NCBI RefSeq assembly: GCF_003994475.1
Contig: NZ_RZNY01000029.1
Location: 1-62,566 of the forward strand
Direction of reading: 5' to 3'
Length of the DNA: 62,566 bases
From: Paenibacillus anaericanus
GTDB taxonomy: Bacteria; Bacillota; Bacilli; Paenibacillales; Paenibacillaceae
Each line of letters starts with the position of its first letter. Position 1 is the stretch's first letter. The notes under the pieces were generated by a model that was not told the DNA's origin, made no database searches, and saw only the letters and a list, made by a program, of their open reading frames with translations. The translations under genes and the position numbers were made by a program. Positions 35,782 through 44,341 of this stretch are shown here, piece by piece.

Positions 35782-38064
35782 TTGAAAATATTACGAAAAA
35801 AGATATTTGTAATTGTTGCCTTAGCGCTCATGGTATCTTCTGTCTTCACAGGCTTCCGGATCTCAGAGGTTAGTGCAGCAGATGAAGCGACTCAAACAAT
35901 CAAGATTCCGTTGGTTAACCCTGGTTTTGAGGATGCAATTGGAGCGGATGGCAAGATATCTGGCTGGAATGTTAATTATACAGCTTCAGCAAATGTGTCT
36001 CATGCCGTCAGCACTGAACAAGTTAAATCAGGCAACTCTAGCCTGCATTTACATGACAATTCGAACTCAGAAACGATTATGATTACTAGCGAGAAATACG
36101 AAATTGTGGCTGGAAAAGTATACACACTGAGTACTCAGATTGCGCCAAACAAACCATCGAACTATTCAAGTGGATCAATAGGTGGATCTATTTACATCAA
36201 TTACTACAACGAGAATGGTGAAGAGGTTAAGGCAGCATCCAAAAATAGAGCAGACTATCCTACAGCAGATAAGTTCGGCATATTTGCACCGCTCAGTTTA
36301 ATGCTGGAAGCACCTGAAGGCGCAAAATATATAACGGTATCCGCTGCAGTAACTGTAGCATGGGTAGGCGACACCTATTTCGATGACTTCCAACTCACTT
36401 ATGAGGCCCCTACAACCACACCAAACCCAACACCTCAGGACGGTATGATCCATATGGTTAATGTTGGTTTCGAGGATGAAGTTAGCTCCGATGGGGAAAT
36501 TCCAGGATGGACGGTCAGCTATACAGCGACGGCAAGTACGTACCATGAATTAGATGATTCATTTGCATACGAAGGAACACATAGCTTGAAGATTACCGAT
36601 CTAGTGACCTCAGCTAATGTTCTTTTAACGAGCAATGATTATGCGATCGAAGAGGGTGTAGAATATACCGCTTCTTCTATGATGTATTTAGAGGACCCAA
36701 CGGTTGCGGCTTCGTTATTGCTTCGATTCGTTGATATTAATGGGAATGAAATACCGGGTGTAGAAGGTCTATTCCACTTTAGATCGCCGAAGAATGAGTG
36801 GTTTGAAGGAGAGGTTAAGGCTGTAGCGCCAGCTGGAGCTAAATATGCGCGTGTGTATGCTTCTGTGAGTAACTTCTTCCAAGCAGTTGCTTATTACGAT
36901 AATTTCAAAATAACATACGAGGTTCCTGAAGTTCCTGAGGTCCCTGAAGTTCCCGGGGATACAGAGGTCAGTGATGGATCACCCATAACCGTTGAAGTCC
37001 CGATTCCAAACGCTGGTTTTGAGGATCCAGTGGGTAGTGACGGGTTAATTCCAGGATGGAGGCAATGGTGGGTTCCAACTGAAAATGCTAAGTATGAACT
37101 TACCACAGAGAAGAAATATGCCGGGAATTACAGTGTTAAAATTATCGACTCTGTAGAGAACGCTGGTGTAATACTTGAAAGTGACAAATTGGCAGTTAAA
37201 GCAGGCGTAGAATATAACGCATCAGTCATGCTGTATATGGAGGATCCAACAACTGCAGCTTCTTTATTGCTTCGTTTCTATGATGTGAATGACAAGCAAA
37301 TCGGAGCAGAAGGTCTATTTCATTTTAGATCGCCAAAAAATGAGTGGTTCCAAGGGGACGTAAAAGCCATTGCTCCTGATAACGTCAGTTACGCGAGAGT
37401 CTTTGCATCCGTAAGCAATTTCTTTAAAGCCGTTGCCTATTACGATGATTTTAAGCTTACCTATCAACAGGAAGCCATGACACCTTCTCTTGTAGCCCCT
37501 GATAATGTTGGTAAAAACCAATCCTTCACAGCACAATTAGGCGCTAATCATGCAGTCAATCTCAATGCCGCTAAATTGAGTTTGGCGTATGACACAAGTG
37601 CTCTAGAGATTCTAGATGTTACGATACATCCGGATTTTACTAGCAGTCAAGCCGGGTCCATAACCTGGACGAATGAAAATGGCCTGCTTACGATTCAGGC
37701 TGCACAACCAGGAAATAATGTGGTGAGCGGAAATGTCGGAATTGCAAATGTAGAGTTTAAAGTATTGAATAAACCAGGAAATACCGTTCTTTCACTCAAA
37801 AGCAGCTCAATTCTAACATCCATAAATGGTGGCAACTCAAGCAGTGTTACTTTTACAAGTGATGTAAAAGCAAGAATGACGATTATGCTGAGTCTAGAAG
37901 ATGTAAATCATGACGGGGTTGTTAGTCTGCTAGATCTTCTATTAGTAGCTAAAAACGTAGATAAGGCACTGGATAGCACAACTAAAAATTATGACGTCAA
38001 TGGTGATGGAAAGCTTGATGCTGTCGATGTCACGCTGTTGGCTCAGTCACTAGCAGATAACTAG
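35782..38064 (+). CDS. Secreted triple-CBM / cohesin / dockerin protein
   Basis: A 760-residue exported protein. Signal peptide (~1-32, AXA site near VSAA), three CBM4_9-like beta-sandwich modules (~37-209, 221-381, 401-563; each begins with a GFED motif), a cohesin-like domain (~567-702; AAKLSLAYDTSALEILDV), and a C-terminal type I dockerin (~705-760) with two calcium loops, DVNHDGVVSLLD and DVNGDGKLDAVD. The second and third modules are close duplicates sharing GLFHFRSPKNEWF. No catalytic domain is visible; the likely role is to bring glycan-binding modules into a surface complex. The start is TTG at 35782, eight bases past AAGGAG; the GTG nine bases earlier overlaps that site. Confidence 0.88.
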   Translation: MKILRKKIFVIVALALMVSSVFTGFRISEVSAADEATQTIKIPLVNPGFEDAIGADGKISGWNVNYTASANVSHAVSTEQVKSGNSSLHLHDNSNSETIMITSEKYEIVAGKVYTLSTQIAPNKPSNYSSGSIGGSIYINYYNENGEEVKAASKNRADYPTADKFGIFAPLSLMLEAPEGAKYITVSAAVTVAWVGDTYFDDFQLTYEAPTTTPNPTPQDGMIHMVNVGFEDEVSSDGEIPGWTVSYTATASTYHELDDSFAYEGTHSLKITDLVTSANVLLTSNDYAIEEGVEYTASSMMYLEDPTVAASLLLRFVDINGNEIPGVEGLFHFRSPKNEWFEGEVKAVAPAGAKYARVYASVSNFFQAVAYYDNFKITYEVPEVPEVPEVPGDTEVSDGSPITVEVPIPNAGFEDPVGSDGLIPGWRQWWVPTENAKYELTTEKKYAGNYSVKIIDSVENAGVILESDKLAVKAGVEYNASVMLYMEDPTTAASLLLRFYDVNDKQIGAEGLFHFRSPKNEWFQGDVKAIAPDNVSYARVFASVSNFFKAVAYYDDFKLTYQQEAMTPSLVAPDNVGKNQSFTAQLGANHAVNLNAAKLSLAYDTSALEILDVTIHPDFTSSQAGSITWTNENGLLTIQAAQPGNNVVSGNVGIANVEFKVLNKPGNTVLSLKSSSILTSINGGNSSSVTFTSDVKARMTIMLSLEDVNHDGVVSLLDLLLVAKNVDKALDSTTKNYDVNGDGKLDAVDVTLLAQSLADN

Positions 38065-38115
38065 AATCCATAATAAACAATCACATTGATACAACATTAT
38101 TTAAGGAGGGCTACG

Positions 38116-40824
38116 ATGCATAAAGTACTAAAAAAGTGGATGATGTTATCAATTGCATGTTTATTGATTACATCTGCCACCTTGTCCGTCGCTCCGACTG
38201 CGAAAGCAGCAAGTGAAGATACTATTTTAAAAGGGCGAATATTTGGAGATCCAGAATCTGTTGCTACACCGATTACCAGAGCAGGAATCTCGGGTGCAAT
38301 TGTTGGCAAAGAAGATGGAAGAGATGTATTCTATACGACTGTAAATGCTGAAATCGCTTCTTTTCAAGTTGTGGATATTAAAACGAATACGCTCCTTTAT
38401 AACTTTCCACTAGAAGGAATTCAGCAAGCATGGAGTCATGTGATTACACCGGATGGTTCGGTTTATATTGGTGGAATTCGTACATCAGGGCAATCAAAAG
38501 GGATTTTATTGAAATACTCACCTGAAACTAAGACGGTCGTCTCTATCGGTGAACCTATTGCCGGGGAGAAATCGATTTGGTCTTTGACGGTAGATGATCA
38601 GGGGAATGTGTATGGCGGAACGTTCCAAAGCGGCAAAGTGTTCAAGTATGATCCAGTTACCAATAAGTTCACGGATTATGGAACAATGGTTGCTGGACAG
38701 GAATATGTTCGCTCTATCGCTTATCATGACGGCTATATCTATGCTGGAGTTGGAACAACAGGTAATGTTATTAAGCTAGGGGTGACTACAGCTACTCAGG
38801 GGTATAAGCAAAGTATAGCTGCTGATCTTCCTGCACTGCTTGGTGTAACCGCAGCTGAGGTACCTTTTGCATACGATATGGCTGTTGTGGGCGATCTTCT
38901 TTTCGTTAAGTTCCAGGGTGGCGACATCATGACACTGCTCTTCTACGATTTGGATGCACAGCAATGGCTGCCAAATAAAGTTGGAAAGGACAGCGTGAAC
39001 GGTACAGGTGTAGGTGTATTCTCCTTTGCTCAATTAGTTACTCGTGATAACAAAGTGTATATTCCAGCTAATGGATTTCTAACCGAACTGGATCTTACGA
39101 CTTTTGAAGTAACACCTCTTGTTAAATATGGAACCTCATTAAGAGGAGCTGGCTGGATAGAGTTTGATCATCTTGATGGGTTTGAAGGCGAATCCTTGGT
39201 TTCTATGAAGGCAAATGGTGATATTGCAATCTTTAATACAGCTACAAAAGCCTTATATACAATGCCATCCGCACTTATTGGGGCACCTAACCCAATTCAT
39301 AATATTGAGGTTGGACCGGATGGAAATCTGTACATGTCAGCATACCCAGCAGGCATGGGTGCGGTATTTAACCCTCGTACATTACAAACAACAAATTTGA
39401 TTATGGAGCAAGCAGAGGGTATGGTGGCCTATGGAAATGATATGTATTTAGGCATCTATCCTGGCGGCCATGTATATAAAATCGATACAACACAGAGCAC
39501 TCCTACCGCTAAAAGCGTATTTACGATTGGCGAAGATCAGGATCGCCCCTACATCATGAAGGTGATGGAAGATAAAATTATAATGGGAACGATACCTGGT
39601 TATGGTCAGCTTGGCGGAGCTCTTACGATTTTTGATCCGGATACGGTCAAATACGAAGTATTCCGTAACGTAGTTAAAAACCAAAGTATTGTGGGTCTTG
39701 CCTACAAAGATGGTTACATTTACGGATCAACGACGGTTCATGGCGGTCTCGGTACTACCGCTACAGAGAGATCGGCAAAAATATTCGTGTGGGATGTTGC
39801 AAACAAACGCAAGGTAACTGAATTCACCTTAGACATTCCTGGACTCAGTAATCCACCTATGATTAGCGGTTTGTCGGTTGGTCCAGACGGCAACATCTGG
39901 GGAGGCGTAAATGGTATTCTCTTCAAGATGGATCCAACCAATTATGATATCATCGATTACAAAAATATTTATACTGACATTAACAATTATGGTTTGTGGC
40001 GTCCGTATCATACGCATTGGGGTAAAGATGGACTGCTGTACATGGACTTGGCTGACCGTATTACAGTGATCGATCCTAAAACGATGGAACATGTGCGGCT
40101 TGTAAAGGACAGCATTGAAGTGAAGTTTATGACGATTGCCGAGGATGCAAACGGTAACGAAAATATATACTTCGCGGATGCCTCCGATATGGGCAGCCTC
40201 AGAATGATTCCTGTTGCAGATGTTGAATACGAGCAAGCGGGTAAGCTGAAGCTAAGCGCTCCAGAACGTGCTGAATATAACGAGACAATCTCGATAGCGC
40301 TAGAGACTGACCAAGCCTCAGAGTTGTACGGTTTCAAAGCAAACGTCCGCTATGAGTCTGACAAATGGGATGTTGTGAGTGTGACTAGCTCAACAGCATG
40401 GAGCAAAGAAGGTATTCTAACCTGGTCAGCTAAAAATGGTGTCATTTCAATTGTTGGGACACAAATCAAAAATAGCAGTCTTAATGGAAATACCTTAGTT
40501 GCGAATATTGAGTTAGTAGCTAAACCTCTAAGTGCTGCATCTGTATTTACATTGCTGAAAGATTCGGAAATGATTCGAGCAGATGGAGATACGACAGGAC
40601 GTACTCACTTACTTGGAACGGATAGAACAGCATCTGTCATTATTGGAAGCCCAAATCCATTAGATATTAATGGTGATGGTAAGGTTGATTCACTTGATTT
40701 GATGCAGATTGCTTCACAGATTGGTACAGCACTTCAGGACGGCAATCGCCATATGGATCTAAACGGTGATATGAAAATTGATATCGCAGATCTGGCACTT
40801 GTTGGACTAGAAGCACTAGAATAA
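38116..40824 (+). CDS. Secreted beta-propeller / cohesin / dockerin protein
   Basis: A 902-residue exported protein. Signal peptide (~1-33), a ~650-residue beta-propeller built from repeats such as DDQGNVYGGTFQSGKVFKYD and GPDGNLYMSAYPAG, a cohesin-like domain (~715-845; ELYGFKANVRYESDKWDV), and a type I dockerin (~850-902) with calcium loops DINGDGKVDSLD and DLNGDMKIDIAD. The propeller resembles PQQ/SMP-30-type quinoprotein or lyase propellers in style only; I cannot tell whether it is an enzyme, a sugar binder or a scaffold. ATG 38116 follows AAGGAGGG by five bases. It is the last gene of the operon, ending at a strong terminator. Confidence 0.85.
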   Translation: MHKVLKKWMMLSIACLLITSATLSVAPTAKAASEDTILKGRIFGDPESVATPITRAGISGAIVGKEDGRDVFYTTVNAEIASFQVVDIKTNTLLYNFPLEGIQQAWSHVITPDGSVYIGGIRTSGQSKGILLKYSPETKTVVSIGEPIAGEKSIWSLTVDDQGNVYGGTFQSGKVFKYDPVTNKFTDYGTMVAGQEYVRSIAYHDGYIYAGVGTTGNVIKLGVTTATQGYKQSIAADLPALLGVTAAEVPFAYDMAVVGDLLFVKFQGGDIMTLLFYDLDAQQWLPNKVGKDSVNGTGVGVFSFAQLVTRDNKVYIPANGFLTELDLTTFEVTPLVKYGTSLRGAGWIEFDHLDGFEGESLVSMKANGDIAIFNTATKALYTMPSALIGAPNPIHNIEVGPDGNLYMSAYPAGMGAVFNPRTLQTTNLIMEQAEGMVAYGNDMYLGIYPGGHVYKIDTTQSTPTAKSVFTIGEDQDRPYIMKVMEDKIIMGTIPGYGQLGGALTIFDPDTVKYEVFRNVVKNQSIVGLAYKDGYIYGSTTVHGGLGTTATERSAKIFVWDVANKRKVTEFTLDIPGLSNPPMISGLSVGPDGNIWGGVNGILFKMDPTNYDIIDYKNIYTDINNYGLWRPYHTHWGKDGLLYMDLADRITVIDPKTMEHVRLVKDSIEVKFMTIAEDANGNENIYFADASDMGSLRMIPVADVEYEQAGKLKLSAPERAEYNETISIALETDQASELYGFKANVRYESDKWDVVSVTSSTAWSKEGILTWSAKNGVISIVGTQIKNSSLNGNTLVANIELVAKPLSAASVFTLLKDSEMIRADGDTTGRTHLLGTDRTASVIIGSPNPLDINGDGKVDSLDLMQIASQIGTALQDGNRHMDLNGDMKIDIADLALVGLEALE

Positions 40825-40866
40825 AGAGAGTCGCTACTATTTCAACTCGTTCTTTGTGAAAAACAA

Positions 40867-40899
40867 AAAACTCTCTCAACCTAAGGTTGAGAGAGTTTT
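40867..40899. terminator. Bidirectional terminator
   Basis: Perfect 15-bp stem AAAACTCTCTCAACC with a 3-base loop, between the convergent propeller-protein and kinase genes. A and T tracts on either side let it serve both strands. Confidence 0.88.
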
Positions 40900-40942
40900 A
40901 CTATTGTAAAACTAATATTTAATCGTAATATAACTGCTTAAA

Positions 40943-41926
40943 CTACCCATTTTCAATTGAATTTAACAACTCCATTATCTTTTGCCTATTATTCTCATAT
41001 TCCACCATGTTGTTATATTGCACTTTCCATACATAGGTATCAATAAAATGAAACAGCAATCGATACGTATCTATTTTTAATGCCTGAGTAGTATCATTCA
41101 CTTTATCATGATGGCCATAACCTTTTAAGAAGGGTTCATTCGTAATCCATGGACTTGCAAACTCAAAATCCACATCGCCAAATAACGCTCTATCTGCATC
41201 AATGATAGCTGCAAGCTCATATTTATTCGTGATCGTATCTAGTCGAACAAGTATATTCCCTGCCCATAAATCAGCATGAATAAGTTGAGGAATAGTTATA
41301 TTCTCGTACAGCTTTGAATGGTCTTCATATATCTTAATGATTCTGCTAACCACATTTCTATCAAAAACCTCGAATTCCAGGCACTTTTCTCCTGTCTCCA
41401 TTGCCTGTACTCGTAAGAAATCATCCCAGCGATCGTACCCACTACCCTGCTGAATATCCGATAACCTACCGAATTTTGCACCTGTAATAGAATGGATCTG
41501 CGCAGTCCATCTACCCGCTTGTTCATACAATTCATCCTTAACGTCTTGTGGAATACTGTCATCTGATAATGGAACGCTCTGTATATATTCAGTTATCATA
41601 TAATCTCTATTCACAATACTTTTAGTAGAATCACACACAAGAACTCTAGGACAAGGTATTTGATTCTCGGAAAACAATTTATACACTTCTACTTCGGCAT
41701 TCATTAAATTTTGTTCAAAAGGTAACAGGTACTGCCTGTTCACGGGTCCCACCCTAAGAATGAATTCACGTAACGGCGAATCCAAAATCAGCTTGTAGGT
41801 TGTATTAAAGAGCCCGCCTTTTAGGAGGGAGAATTCGATATTAGTGAATGAGCCAAAATGCTTATGGGCGATCTCATAAATCTTCTGCGCAGATAACTCT
41901 TCATATAACTTGGAGTTTACATTCAT
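40943..41926 (-). CDS. APH-fold small-molecule kinase
   Basis: A 327-residue cytoplasmic protein with the aminoglycoside phosphotransferase/choline kinase fold. The nucleotide-binding part includes LLKGGLFNTTYKL and the ILRVG strand; the catalytic loop is LIHADLWAGNILV, with Asp as base and Asn for Mg2+, followed by the metal-binding IIDADRALFGD. It probably phosphorylates a hydroxylated small molecule, perhaps an antibiotic, sugar or methylthioribose-like compound; homology alone does not decide. It follows the methyltransferase by 55 bases in an operon whose promoter carries one of two operator-like sites shared with the GntR-type regulator. Confidence 0.83.
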   Translation of the reverse strand: MNVNSKLYEELSAQKIYEIAHKHFGSFTNIEFSLLKGGLFNTTYKLILDSPLREFILRVGPVNRQYLLPFEQNLMNAEVEVYKLFSENQIPCPRVLVCDSTKSIVNRDYMITEYIQSVPLSDDSIPQDVKDELYEQAGRWTAQIHSITGAKFGRLSDIQQGSGYDRWDDFLRVQAMETGEKCLEFEVFDRNVVSRIIKIYEDHSKLYENITIPQLIHADLWAGNILVRLDTITNKYELAAIIDADRALFGDVDFEFASPWITNEPFLKGYGHHDKVNDTTQALKIDTYRLLFHFIDTYVWKVQYNNMVEYENNRQKIMELLNSIENG

Positions 41927-41981
41927 TCCGTATCTCTCCTACAAGGTTAGTGATAGAGCAAGTGAAGTTATAAAGATGTAT

Positions 41982-42818
41982 TTATATTTTTTGTAGAAAA
42001 ATCCACCAATTTGTATTAAATCCATCAATATATATTTCTTTACACCCTTTTAGCTCTTGAAGCCATCCTCTTGTCATAGGAACCATTGTTTCGAACAACT
42101 CTGGCGGATAACCCCAATCCAGGTCTAACTGAAACATATAATGGTTCATGGCTATAATTCCATCTTTTCTCAAAGTTCTCAGAAGCGTGCTTATTAATCC
42201 TAAGAAGGGTCCTTTCGCATGCTCTTCCAGTGTGCTTTGTGTTATTTCCTGTTGAAGAATTTTAATCATTTTCGGTAGGGTCTCCATCCAGTCTGAATAG
42301 ATTGTGTCTACTCCCACTCTTTCACATAATATAGCTTGTATAACATCATTAATGGCGTGCTGAAAAGCTATTATTCCCACAACTTCAGGCCCTAAATGAT
42401 TTTCAACAGAAGCTGCATCATCTTCAATAATTTCTACCTCTAGAGGGAGATCTTTCGTTTTATTAAGTAAGCTTTTATTTAATGCTTTGTTCATATTAGC
42501 TGTGAAATAGTGGGCATCCGGATGTGTACGTGCCATAACTTGTGGAATCATATCAGCATCCCCAGTAGCAACCTCCAATAGCTTTAGGTTGTCATCAAGA
42601 TATAGTTTTTTTAAAAGCTCAGCCCATCTTGCTCGGAAATAAACATCATTAATTATTGTGAAATTGGCTATAGGTTTTTCCAACAACTCTTTTAACTGTG
42701 TCTCTATTTCATTTTCAGTGAGTAAGCGAAATGCTTCAATTTCTGTCTCATTTAAATAAAGTTGAGCGCTTTCTGGCATTAAAGGCAACCATCGTTCAAA
42801 ACTATCTAAAGGTATCAT
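41982..42818 (-). CDS. Putative class I SAM-dependent methyltransferase
   Basis: A 278-residue protein. The middle part has a Rossmann-like SAM-binding strand, LKLLEVATGDADMIPQVM (~79-96; VATGDA is motif I), preceded by a helical N-terminus of ~75 residues. Motif II and the acidic ribose-binding residue (NMNKAL region) are less typical, so cofactor use is probable rather than sure. ATG follows AGGAAGG. It heads an operon with the APH-fold kinase. The substrate cannot be named from sequence. Confidence 0.65.
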   Translation of the reverse strand: MIPLDSFERWLPLMPESAQLYLNETEIEAFRLLTENEIETQLKELLEKPIANFTIINDVYFRARWAELLKKLYLDDNLKLLEVATGDADMIPQVMARTHPDAHYFTANMNKALNKSLLNKTKDLPLEVEIIEDDAASVENHLGPEVVGIIAFQHAINDVIQAILCERVGVDTIYSDWMETLPKMIKILQQEITQSTLEEHAKGPFLGLISTLLRTLRKDGIIAMNHYMFQLDLDWGYPPELFETMVPMTRGWLQELKGCKEIYIDGFNTNWWIFLQKI

Positions 42819-42881
42819 TAGTTAACCTTCCTTTCGATCGAATGTAGGGGTTACCAAATTTACAATCCTGAACTTTTGATA

Positions 42882-42900
42882 TTTGATATATCATATTAGG
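42882..42900. promoter_or_regulatory. Operator-like site at the methyltransferase promoter
   Basis: TTTGATATATCATATTAGG, containing the palindrome TGATATATCA and overlapping a minus-strand -10 (TATGAT, 42895-42890). It matches the inverted copy at 43174-43192 in 17 of 19 positions. It is the best candidate operator for the GntR-type regulator on the methyltransferase/kinase operon. Confidence 0.6.
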
Positions 42901-43029
42901 ATCAAAGCCTATATTAAGATATGCCATCTTGTTTGTCTAGCGCTTTTATTTTCTATTTTAATGAGTTTCGAAGCGATTACTCCTAAATTCAGCTTGAAAG
43001 GTCGTATATTTGGAAGTAAATAGTCCCTT

Positions 43030-43094
43030 AGCAATAGATAGCGAACTAAAGAATGTAGGTCATTTCATGCATCACATATGTCTTATCTATTGCT
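43030..43094. other. Stem-loop in the divergent control region
   Basis: AGCAATAGATA (43030-43040) pairs perfectly with TATCTATTGCT (43084-43094) across a 43-base loop, between the two operator-like sites. No T-run follows. Apart from this and the operators, 42819-43211 holds no gene. A cre-like TCTAGCGCTTTTA near 42949 is too poor to call. Confidence 0.4.
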
Positions 43095-43159
43095 GAACCA
43101 CCTATTCTATCGTATATTCTACATAATAACTTATTTTCATCAAAGAGGAAACATACAAC

Positions 43160-43192
43160 TTGACTCACCCATTCCAAATATGGTATATCAAA
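43160..43192 (+). promoter_or_regulatory. Promoter and operator of the GntR-type regulator
   Basis: -35 TTGACT (43160-43165), 17-18-base spacer, -10 GTATAT/TATATC near 43183-43189, overlapped by the operator-like sequence at 43174-43192 (reverse complement TTTGATATACCATATTTGG). Autorepression is inferred. Confidence 0.6.
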
Positions 43193-43211
43193 TTAAGCAA
43201 GGGGAATCACA

Positions 43212-44306
43212 ATGGAACAAATTCCGTTATATCAACATATCGTAAACGCTCTTAAGGCGCAGATTGAATCTGGTGAACTAAAGATTGGAGATCAGCTCCC
43301 AACCGAAGCTCAAATATCGAAGACCTACAACGTGAGCCGGATTACTTCAAAGCGAGCTTTAACTGAGCTTGAGAATGAAAATTTGATCTATCGGGTTCAA
43401 GGAAAGGGAAGCTTCGTGAATGCTATGGAGTCCTCCCCTCGCCCCGTCACTAAGACCAGTAAAGAAATTTTACTCATTCTTCCATTCAGCCACAATCCAG
43501 GTCTTGGGGATTATGAGAAGGGCATCAACGAATATCTCATGGCGACAGACTACACATTAAACATTCAGTCCAGTACGATTGTCAGCCAATACAAACTGCT
43601 AGAGGCCGCACTTCAAAGTGCCAACTCGGGTCTGATCTTCTACCCGGTAAACAGCATTTCCGATCTGGGCATTTTGTATCAATATCATTTATCTAAATAT
43701 CCGATAGTCACGATGGATAAATATATTGAAGGAATTCCGCTCCTATCCGTTGTCTCCGATAACTTTGAAGGAGGGTACCTGGCTTGCCATCACCTGATCG
43801 AGAATAATCACAAGAAAATTGCCTTTCTCTCCTCTTTGAAGGTTGAGAATTCCTCATCGATTAGGGAGCGTTATTTCGGCTATCTGAAGGCATTGTATGA
43901 TAACAACTTAATCGATCACAGCGTGAGTGATTTGACCGAGCGTTATCTAATTCATGACAACGATAACGGCAGAGAATATTATATCAGTTTCATACAAGCC
44001 GTTATGGAGCAAGGGATTACGGGAATTGTAGCTGAGAATGACCTGATCGCCATTGAGATCATGCAAATTGCTAAAGAACTAGGACTTTCGATACCAGATG
44101 ACTTCTCGATTGTAGGCTTTGATAACATTCACCTTTCCAGTTTTGTTGAGCCCAAGTTGACCACGATATCTCAAGATTTTGAACAAATGGGATACCAAGC
44201 TGCACAAAACCTGGTGGCGATCATGGAGAATCCTCAGAAGCAACCGCGAGAGAATGTTGGGGTTCCGGTAGAGCTCATCGAACGTCAAACCGTGAAGAGA
44301 CTATGA
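43212..44306 (+). CDS. GntR/LacI hybrid regulator, AraR-like
   Basis: A 364-residue sugar-responsive repressor. N-terminal GntR winged helix (~1-72; GDQLPTEAQISKTYNVSRIT) joined to a LacI-type periplasmic-binding-like effector domain (~85-360; DDFSIVGFDNIHLSSFVEP). This architecture is that of AraR-type repressors. GGGG lies six bases before ATG. It is followed after 35 bases by the GH92 mannosidase, probably co-transcribed and induced by a mannoside or related sugar. Two matching palindromes, at 42882-42900 and 43174-43192, should be its operators and also link the methyltransferase/kinase pair to the regulon. Confidence 0.92.
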   Translation: MEQIPLYQHIVNALKAQIESGELKIGDQLPTEAQISKTYNVSRITSKRALTELENENLIYRVQGKGSFVNAMESSPRPVTKTSKEILLILPFSHNPGLGDYEKGINEYLMATDYTLNIQSSTIVSQYKLLEAALQSANSGLIFYPVNSISDLGILYQYHLSKYPIVTMDKYIEGIPLLSVVSDNFEGGYLACHHLIENNHKKIAFLSSLKVENSSSIRERYFGYLKALYDNNLIDHSVSDLTERYLIHDNDNGREYYISFIQAVMEQGITGIVAENDLIAIEIMQIAKELGLSIPDDFSIVGFDNIHLSSFVEPKLTTISQDFEQMGYQAAQNLVAIMENPQKQPRENVGVPVELIERQTVKRL

Positions 44307-44341
44307 CGCCTATTACTAAATACAACTAAAGGAGATTCTAC

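Noticed and set aside
39829..40236. 135-codon antisense frame in the propeller gene
   Set aside because: Antisense to a gene with clear signal peptide, domains and ribosome site; no supporting start.
42946..42960. cre-like GCGC sequence upstream of the GntR-type gene
   Set aside because: Only the central GCGCTTT matches; the left half lacks the TGTAA/TGAAA bases.
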